11,066 nt of DNA from positions 1-11,066 of the forward strand of contig CALDMI010000194.1 of assembly GCA_937914815.1 (NCBI GenBank), given 5' to 3'. This document shows, in pieces, positions 7,402 to 11,066 of this stretch. Position 1 is the first letter of the stretch; every line of letters begins with the position of its first letter. Under the pieces are notes generated by a model. It had not been told where the DNA came from and ran no database searches. It worked only from the letters and a program-made list of their open reading frames with translations. Position numbers and translations under genes: made by a program. The DNA is from an uncultured Clostridia bacterium. GTDB taxonomy: Bacteria; Bacillota; Clostridia; Oscillospirales; CAG-272.

Positions 7402-7446
7402 AAAGAAAAAAGCGGGGTCGCCATCCGGAAAATCAGGCGACCCCGC
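7402..7446 (-). terminator. Strong intrinsic terminator, minus strand
   Basis: Perfect 11-base GC-rich stem GCGGGGTCGCC/GGCGACCCCGC (7412-7422 with 7436-7446) around a 13-base loop. On the minus strand the stem is followed directly by TTTTTTCTTT (7411-7402). On the plus strand the T-run lies 14 bases away, so the minus direction is the functional one. No confident gene ends immediately upstream, since the four-helix-bundle gene already has a terminator at 7644-7675, which suggests a transcript starting in between. Confidence 0.85.
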
Positions 7447-7589
7447 AAAATACTATTGTTTTTTTTCAGAGCTTACGGTAAATACAGCGTGTAGTGTAAC
7501 AAATGATGTGAGGCTAAAAACAAAAAGCATAAATGGCGATAGTGGAGCGGTGGCTCGACAACGATTGCCGCGAGGAAATACCGGAGATT
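7405..7589 (-). ncRNA. Candidate small RNA between two terminators
   Basis: This interval lies after the terminator of the four-helix-bundle gene and ends in its own strong terminator. A promoter-like pair sits just upstream: TTGACT (7624-7619), a 17-base spacer and AATTAT (7601-7596). A start near 7589 gives a transcript of about 185 bases. The perfect 14-base palindrome ATTATCGCGATAAT (7587-7600) overlaps the -10 and start site and could be an operator. No known RNA family is recognised. The alternative is that the terminator serves read-through or a lost gene. Confidence 0.3.
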
Positions 7590-7634
7590 ATCGCGATAAT
7601 TGACATGTGTATGGGGAAAGTCAAGAAAAAGTGA
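7533..7634 (+). CDS. Possible 33-residue small protein or gene remnant
   Basis: An ATG-to-TGA frame that begins MAIVERWLDND and ends MGKVKKK. In favour: third codon positions are GC-rich (23 of 33) although the surroundings are AT-rich, codon choice (GCG, ATA, GAG, CTC) resembles the flanking genes, and the frame ends 9 bases before the bidirectional terminator at 7644. Against: a stop lies directly before the ATG, there is no Shine-Dalgarno at the right distance (the nearest GAGG is about 20 bases away), and the minus strand offers a competing small-RNA reading. It might be the last fragment of a decayed gene. No family recognised. Confidence 0.2.
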   Translation: MAIVERWLDNDCREEIPEIIAIIDMCMGKVKKK

Positions 7635-7643
7635 CCGTGAATT

Positions 7644-7675
7644 AAAAATGCGCCCGCACATGCGGGCGCATTTTT
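7644..7675. terminator. Bidirectional intrinsic terminator after the four-helix-bundle gene
   Basis: Perfect 14-base inverted repeat AAAAATGCGCCCGC/GCGGGCGCATTTTT (7644-7657 with 7662-7675) with a 4-base loop. A-run and T-run on the two sides make it work on both strands. It lies 41 bases after the stop codon of the four-helix-bundle gene and would end its transcript on the minus strand. Confidence 0.9.
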
Positions 7676-7716
7676 GGGTTTGTGATATGTAATTTTACGC
7701 TGTTCTCTGCAACTTG

Positions 7717-8064
7717 TCACTTTCCTGCGCCCTTTACGGTATTTACAGAGGCTACAAGAAGTCGACGGATATTTCCGCAGATGGTGAACAGTTCTTTTGC
7801 CGTGGCTGAGTCGGTAAGTTCCGACTTATAAAACAGCTCAAGCCAGTACTCGGTTTCATAGCACTCTTTCAGGGATATCTGCAGTTTTGCGGCAAAGTCC
7901 GATCTGCTCTGTGCATAGTTTGCCTCGTGTATATTCGCGCCTATTGAGGTTGCGGAACGCTCCAGCTGATTTGTCAGAGAATAATGCCCTTTTATCCCGT
8001 CGCAGAGTTTTATCACTTTGACGGAAAAATCGAGCGAAAGGTCGCGAAGCTTTGAGTCAGACAT
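7717..8064 (-). CDS. Four-helix-bundle protein (S23 / 23S rRNA intervening-sequence protein family)
   Basis: A 115-residue protein of the four-helix-bundle family (TIGR02436/PF05635 type), the group first met in proteins encoded inside intervening sequences of bacterial 23S rRNA and structurally related to the Avd proteins of diversity-generating retroelements. Landmarks: QLERSATSIGANIHEA (33-48), YAQSRSDFAAKLQISLKE (50-67) and ETEYWLELFYKS (70-81), the usual order of the conserved core; length is typical. The biochemical role of the free-standing family is not established; members form basic oligomers thought to bind nucleic acid. The start at 8064 is fixed by AAAGGAG seven to eight bases upstream. 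A longer frame to 8175 runs back into the hairpin array and shows no family similarity. Its leader (8065-8234) holds the hairpin array, and its terminator is at 7644-7675, so it forms a single-gene unit after tRNA-Leu. Confidence 0.93.
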   Translation of the reverse strand: MSDSKLRDLSLDFSVKVIKLCDGIKGHYSLTNQLERSATSIGANIHEANYAQSRSDFAAKLQISLKECYETEYWLELFYKSELTDSATAKELFTICGNIRRLLVASVNTVKGAGK

Positions 8065-8126
8065 ATCGGGGCTCCTTTGTATGGTTTTAGTTTTGAAAAA
8101 AGAGAAACGCGGGGACGCTGGAAAAA

Positions 8127-8234
8127 GTGAAATATCCGGCTGACGCCGGATGTGAAATAATGCGCTTTCGCGCATTGTGAACTATTGCGCCCCACGGCGC
8201 AATGTGAAATAAAATCCGCCAGACGGCGGATTTT
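8127..8234 (-). repeat. Tandem array of four perfect hairpins joined by 7-base ATTTCAC linkers
   Basis: Read on the minus strand toward the four-helix-bundle gene: stem of 10 (8234-8225 with 8220-8211), 8 (8203-8196 with 8191-8184), 7 (8176-8170 with 8165-8159) and 7 (8151-8145 with 8140-8134) base pairs, all perfect. Each loop is four bases and starts with G (GTCT, GTGG, GAAA, GTCA), closed by C-G. Linkers are exactly 7 bases: ATTTCAC, AGTTCAC, ATTTCAC, and a final ATTTCAC after the last hairpin. Stem sequences differ while pairing is kept, which is what selection on structure would leave. The stretch before the first hairpin is CAAC, a weak relative of the linker. It lies wholly in the 5' region of the four-helix-bundle gene. 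Not CRISPR: the repeated unit is too short and there are no variable spacers outside stems. Confidence 0.85.
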
Positions 8235-8238
8235 GTTG

Positions 8239-8270
8239 AAAAAGGCGCTTGCTCGCGCAAGCGCCTTTTT
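8239..8270 (-). terminator. Intrinsic terminator of tRNA-Leu
   Basis: Perfect 14-base inverted repeat AAAAAGGCGCTTGC/GCAAGCGCCTTTTT (8239-8252 with 8257-8270) with a 4-base loop, starting two bases after the CCA end of the tRNA on the minus strand and ending in a T5 run. The symmetrical A5/T5 flanks make it potentially bidirectional. It directly abuts the hairpin array and shares the 4-base-loop geometry. Confidence 0.9.
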
Positions 8271-8272
8271 CA

Positions 8273-8356
8273 TGGTGCGGGAAACGGGACTTGAACCCGT
8301 ACGATGGAATCACACGCCCCTCAAACGTGCGCGTCTGCCAATTCCGCCACTCCCGC
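8273..8356 (-). tRNA. tRNA-Leu, anticodon GAG (CTC/CTT codons)
   Basis: Class II tRNA of 84 bases including an encoded CCA (8275-8273). Acceptor stem GCGGGAG (8356-8350) pairs with TTCCCGC, with one G-U; the D-arm carries the leucine-typical GGCGGAATTGGCAGAC. The anticodon stem CACGT/GCGTG encloses loop TTGAGGG with anticodon GAG at 8322-8320. A short variable arm GAT/ATC follows, then the T-arm ACGGG-TTCAAGT-CCCGT. Discriminator A is as expected for leucine. It has its own consensus promoter and terminator, so it is a monocistronic tRNA gene. CTC is a frequent leucine codon in the neighbouring genes. Confidence 0.96.
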
Positions 8357-8389
8357 ATTTTGTAACGTCCGCTCTCACGGAACATATCT

Positions 8390-8418
8390 ATTATACACAA
8401 GGTGTGGCGGTTTGTCAA
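8390..8418 (-). promoter_or_regulatory. Consensus sigma-A promoter of tRNA-Leu
   Basis: TTGACA (8418-8413), a spacer of exactly 17 bases and TATAAT (8395-8390), both hexamers perfect. Transcription would start near 8383, leaving a leader of about 27 bases to be removed by RNase P. The promoter lies 62 bases after the stop of the upstream glycosyltransferase gene; that short gap holds A/T runs but no clear terminator. Confidence 0.93.
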
Positions 8419-8480
8419 GACCTTTTTTCAAAAAATCTTTTTTTGTTTTTTCATGGTGTTTCGTGGGGTGACGGACGCCG

Positions 8481-10304
8481 TCAGAGAATGGCGGAGCCGC
8501 CCTCCTCTTCCCCGTTCTCCCTCTCTGCCGAGGTATCGCGCGGGACGACATTTATGGAGGCGGCGATATACTCTGCGGCGCCCTCCATTTCGGATTTACG
8601 GTTATTCATGACGCAGGGGTCAAGGGCGGATATTGTATGCGCCGCGTCATCTATCACGAGGGGAACGAAGCGGACCTCGCCACCCGTCGCACGGTGGTAC
8701 ATTTCTCCTATATAGATAAAGCCGGTGTAGATATCCGACCATGTGGCATAGCTGCCCGAATAGTCTATATCCGCGAATACCATAATGCTCTCGCCCTTTT
8801 GCAGGCAGGCGAGCCCCTCACGCAGGGTGGTTATACTCCGGCAGGAGTTACGGTATACCGGGACGGCGCGCACGGAACGGACGGCGGCAGCCACTGCCGC
8901 CGACGAAAGCTTCGCGCGAAGCTTTACCGCGTGGTGCTTACCCGGCGTTTTCTTCGAGAATGTGAAGTCCACGAACTGCTTATAGGTTCCCTCCGCGCTG
9001 AAAAAGACGGAGAGGACGAGCGGGTGCACCTGCACGGGCATCCACTTCATTACCGTATACGGTCCGTGCATATTCAGGTGGCGGCAGACATAGATACACG
9101 GCTCTGTCGGCACCTCGCCGACGAAGCGGTACTTCTTCGAGAAGATACGCCCGAAGAAGAGGGCGATGCCCGCGAAGGGACCGTAAAAGCGCGGGCTCTT
9201 CTTTTTCTTCTGCCCGAACACCCATGTGCGCTGTATCTGATAGGAGAGGAAGGAAAGTATCAGGTCGCCTATCGCCTTTACAGGCACCTTCGGAAGTCCT
9301 ATCACATACCAGAAGAGCTGTACATTTCCCCACGATGCCGCAAGCTGGAAGCCCCAGAGCGTATAATACCTTATAACCGAGGTCTTGTTTCCGTCGCGGA
9401 ATACCATTTTGCGGTTCAGCCCGTAATTCACTATCGAGGAGAGGACGCGGGCAATCACCGTCGCCCACATTGTGCCGACGGCGGAATTTGCATCGAATAT
9501 CACAAGCGAGAAGAGCGAGAACACGCCGAGGTCTACGACACCGGCGGCAAGCCCGGAGAAAGCAAAGAAGAATATATTGCGGAAGACGACGCCCATAACC
9601 CGCATGGAGTCACGGAATGAGCGGAAATGCGAGGTATGCTCTTCCGGGACCTCCGGATATACCGTCTCTATCCTCCGCTCGACGAGCGGGATTGAATTTC
9701 TCGCGGCGAATATCAGAGTGTTGGTTTCATACTCAAATCTGTTGCCGGAGACATGCATAAGCTTCTCCGCCGTCTTTACGGTCACGCCGCGGAGCCCGGA
9801 CTGTGTATCATAGACATTTATGCCGTAAAGTATGCGAAGGAGGCGGCGCATCTGCGCATTTCCCGCCTTTGACCTCTTCGGCACATTCGGCAGCGAGAAG
9901 TCACGCGAGCCTATTATCATAGCATCGGGATGATGGGAGAGCCCCTCACGCACCGAGAAGATGTCCTCTACTCTGTGCTGTCCGTCGCAGTCTGCGGTGA
10001 CAACGTAATCATGCTCCGAGAAGTTATTGACACAGTAGGCGTAGCCCTCACGCAGGGCGGCGCCCTTTCCCCTGTTCTGCGGGAAGCGGATAAGATGCAG
10101 CTCCGGAAGCTTTGTCAGCTCATCAAATATATCGTCGTACTTTTCCCCGCTCCCGTCGTCGACAACCACTATACGGTCGACAGACCCGGAGAGACGGCGG
10201 GCGTAATCTATAAACGCCGCCTCCGGCTCGTATGCCGGGATAAGTATTATCGTTCTGGGGTGCGCCCCCGGGTTTTTATTGATTATCATATCTTCTGCAT
10301 TCAT
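8481..10304 (-). CDS. Three-domain fusion: GT2 glycosyltransferase - GtrA-like membrane domain - LPLAT/PlsC-like acyltransferase
   Basis: A 607-residue membrane protein. Residues about 17-235 form a GT2 (DPM1/ArnC-like) glycosyltransferase with VVDDGSG (47-53), the DxD-type motif DCDGQH (105-110) and DTQSGLRG (166-173). Such enzymes move a sugar from a nucleotide sugar to polyprenyl phosphate. Residues about 242-365 form a GtrA-like domain (four TM segments, with FSGLAAGVVDLG, NYGLNRKMVF and a closing YQIQRTWVF), a family tied to handling of lipid-linked sugars. Residues about 390-590 resemble lysophospholipid acyltransferases: RHLNMHGP (408-415), VPVYRN (481-486), then GESIMVFADIDYSG (504-517) in the place of the FPEGTRS block, and VRFVPLVI (544-551). 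The classical HxxxxD is not present, so activity is uncertain. The start overlaps the hydrolase stop (ATGA), so translation is coupled; no good Shine-Dalgarno is close, and Met6 is an alternative. Likely role: building or modifying an envelope glycolipid (inference). Confidence 0.9.
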   Translation of the reverse strand: MNAEDMIINKNPGAHPRTIILIPAYEPEAAFIDYARRLSGSVDRIVVVDDGSGEKYDDIFDELTKLPELHLIRFPQNRGKGAALREGYAYCVNNFSEHDYVVTADCDGQHRVEDIFSVREGLSHHPDAMIIGSRDFSLPNVPKRSKAGNAQMRRLLRILYGINVYDTQSGLRGVTVKTAEKLMHVSGNRFEYETNTLIFAARNSIPLVERRIETVYPEVPEEHTSHFRSFRDSMRVMGVVFRNIFFFAFSGLAAGVVDLGVFSLFSLVIFDANSAVGTMWATVIARVLSSIVNYGLNRKMVFRDGNKTSVIRYYTLWGFQLAASWGNVQLFWYVIGLPKVPVKAIGDLILSFLSYQIQRTWVFGQKKKKSPRFYGPFAGIALFFGRIFSKKYRFVGEVPTEPCIYVCRHLNMHGPYTVMKWMPVQVHPLVLSVFFSAEGTYKQFVDFTFSKKTPGKHHAVKLRAKLSSAAVAAAVRSVRAVPVYRNSCRSITTLREGLACLQKGESIMVFADIDYSGSYATWSDIYTGFIYIGEMYHRATGGEVRFVPLVIDDAAHTISALDPCVMNNRKSEMEGAAEYIAASINVVPRDTSAERENGEEEGGSAIL

Positions 10305-11066
10305 ACGCCGGCACCCGTCACCTCCGGCATATCCGAAAGCTCATGCTTTATTCTTTCTGCCGGTTTGTCATTATCGTGTTTTTCCCAGAAGGCGAGGACG
10401 GTACGCTCATATTTTTCCCTCTCAACAAGGTAGCTCATACCGTGGTCGGCGCCCGGGACTATCAGAAGCTCCTTCTCCGATGTACAGGCAAGATAGTTCT
10501 CATATGTCATTGTCACGGGGACGAAGGTATCCGCCGAGCCGTGGACAAAGAGGACGGGGACGCGGGCACTCTTCAGCGCGTCTGCCGACGAGAAGCGGCT
10601 GTCCGCCTTCCCGAGCTTGCGCTTTGCCATATCGTCGACAACCGCCGCGCGTATGCCGGTATAGGGCAAGTGGAGGTTCTTCTCCGAGACGTACTTCCAC
10701 TCTGCATACGGGGATGTATAGCCGCAGTCGGCTATTATACCGTGAACGGAGGACGGCAGGTCGAGGGAGGACGCCATAAGCACGGTGGCGGCGCCCATGG
10801 AGACGCCGAGAAGATATATCGGGAGACCGAAGCCGAGCTTATCGGCATATTCAGCCCAGTAGAGGCAATCATACCTCTCAAGAAGACCGAAGCCCATATA
10901 TTTTCCGCCCGAGGTGCTCTGCCCTCTCTGCTCCGGGAAAAGGACATTACAGTCATTCTTAAACATGAAGTCGGCGACTATGCCGAGGTCCATAGACCAT
11001 GTGGAGCGCCAGCCGTGAAAGGCTATCAGCGTCCGTTTTGCGCCCTCACTCTTATAGAGGTGACCG
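10301..11066 (-). CDS. Alpha/beta hydrolase, YqkD-like, partial (5' end outside window)
   Basis: The visible 254 residues run from the window edge to TGA at 10303-10301. Seen: the oxyanion-side FHGWRS near the visible start, PEQRGQSTSGG, the nucleophile elbow GVSMG (serine codon 10801-10799), the acidic residue in HGSADTFVP and the histidine in GADHGMS, so the catalytic triad is complete. The pattern fits the serine hydrolase_4/BAAT-like group that includes Bacillus YqkD. There is an N-terminal part beyond the window, often a single membrane helix in this group. The substrate is unknown; esters or thioesters are typical. Its stop overlaps the start of the glycosyltransferase fusion by 4 bases, so the two share an operon and possibly a lipid-related task. 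Confidence 0.92.
   Translation of the reverse strand, partial: GHLYKSEGAKRTLIAFHGWRSTWSMDLGIVADFMFKNDCNVLFPEQRGQSTSGGKYMGFGLLERYDCLYWAEYADKLGFGLPIYLLGVSMGAATVLMASSLDLPSSVHGIIADCGYTSPYAEWKYVSEKNLHLPYTGIRAAVVDDMAKRKLGKADSRFSSADALKSARVPVLFVHGSADTFVPVTMTYENYLACTSEKELLIVPGADHGMSYLVEREKYERTVLAFWEKHDNDKPAERIKHELSDMPEVTGAGV

Noticed and set aside
8065..8175. N-terminal extension of the four-helix-bundle protein to ATG 8175
   Set aside because: The extension lies in the hairpin array region, lacks family similarity, and AAAGGAG is correctly placed only for ATG 8064.
8127..8234. CRISPR array
   Set aside because: The constant part is only 7 bases, units are 25-31 bases in total, the variable parts are palindromic, and there are no cas genes.
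7717..8270. Diversity-generating retroelement (Avd-like protein)
   Set aside because: No reverse transcriptase and no template/variable repeat pair is visible; the protein core fits the S23/IVP branch and retroelement parts are absent.
8182..8418. A 78-codon minus-strand reading frame
   Set aside because: It is a translation through tRNA-Leu and the hairpin array (the REWRNWQTRTFEG stretch is typical of translated tRNA genes) and has no support as a protein.
8273..8420. Integration site of a mobile island at tRNA-Leu
   Set aside because: No integrase and no duplicated tRNA 3' end is found in the window.
8637..9620. A 327-codon plus-strand open frame
   Set aside because: Antisense to the glycosyltransferase fusion, whose motifs are unmistakable on the other strand.

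Overview
The window looks like chromosomal DNA from an uncultured, probably gut-type Clostridia (Firmicutes). Four things point that way: a lipoprotein-type oligopeptide-binding protein with a Gram-positive SP-II signal, strong AGGAGG-type ribosome binding sites, a tRNA gene with an encoded CCA end, and frequent use of ATA, CTC and GAG codons. All confident genes lie on the minus strand, so in transcription order the window reads from right to left. The taxonomic placement is an inference from style, not from a marker gene.

Right part (11066 to 8360): an alpha/beta hydrolase, cut by the window edge, overlaps by 4 bases (ATGA) a three-domain membrane protein that joins a GT2 glycosyltransferase, a GtrA-type membrane domain and a PlsC/LPLAT-like acyltransferase domain. 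The pair suggests envelope glycolipid or lipid-linked sugar chemistry. A tRNA-Leu(GAG) gene follows, with a perfect consensus sigma-A promoter (TTGACA, 17 bases, TATAAT) and its own strong terminator.

Middle part (8360 to 6600): between the tRNA terminator and a small four-helix-bundle protein gene (S23/IVP family) sits a striking array of four perfect hairpins. Their stems differ in sequence, each has a 4-base loop, and they are joined by near-identical 7-base ATTTCAC linkers. The array is the 5' leader of the four-helix-bundle gene and is the best candidate here for an undescribed system. A bidirectional terminator follows the gene, then a 200-base interval that may hold a small RNA (minus strand) or a 33-codon ORF (plus strand), ending in another strong terminator. 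The rest, 6732-7401, is AT-rich and without a supportable gene.

Left part (6730 to 1): an oligopeptide (Opp/Dpp-type) ABC importer in the order oppA, oppB, oppC, oppD, with oppD running off the window. OppB has the usual size. OppA (825 residues), OppC (522 residues, with a roughly 220-residue extracellular insert carrying an EF-hand/dockerin-like loop) and OppD (more than 300 extra residues between the Q-loop and the not-yet-reached signature motif) are all enlarged. The oppA leader can fold into a compact four-way junction followed by a hairpin near the ribosome binding site, and the oppA-oppB gap holds several large stem-loops that probably set the ratio of binding protein to permease. OppB and OppC form the channel, OppD and a presumed second ATPase beyond the window power it, and OppA delivers the peptide.
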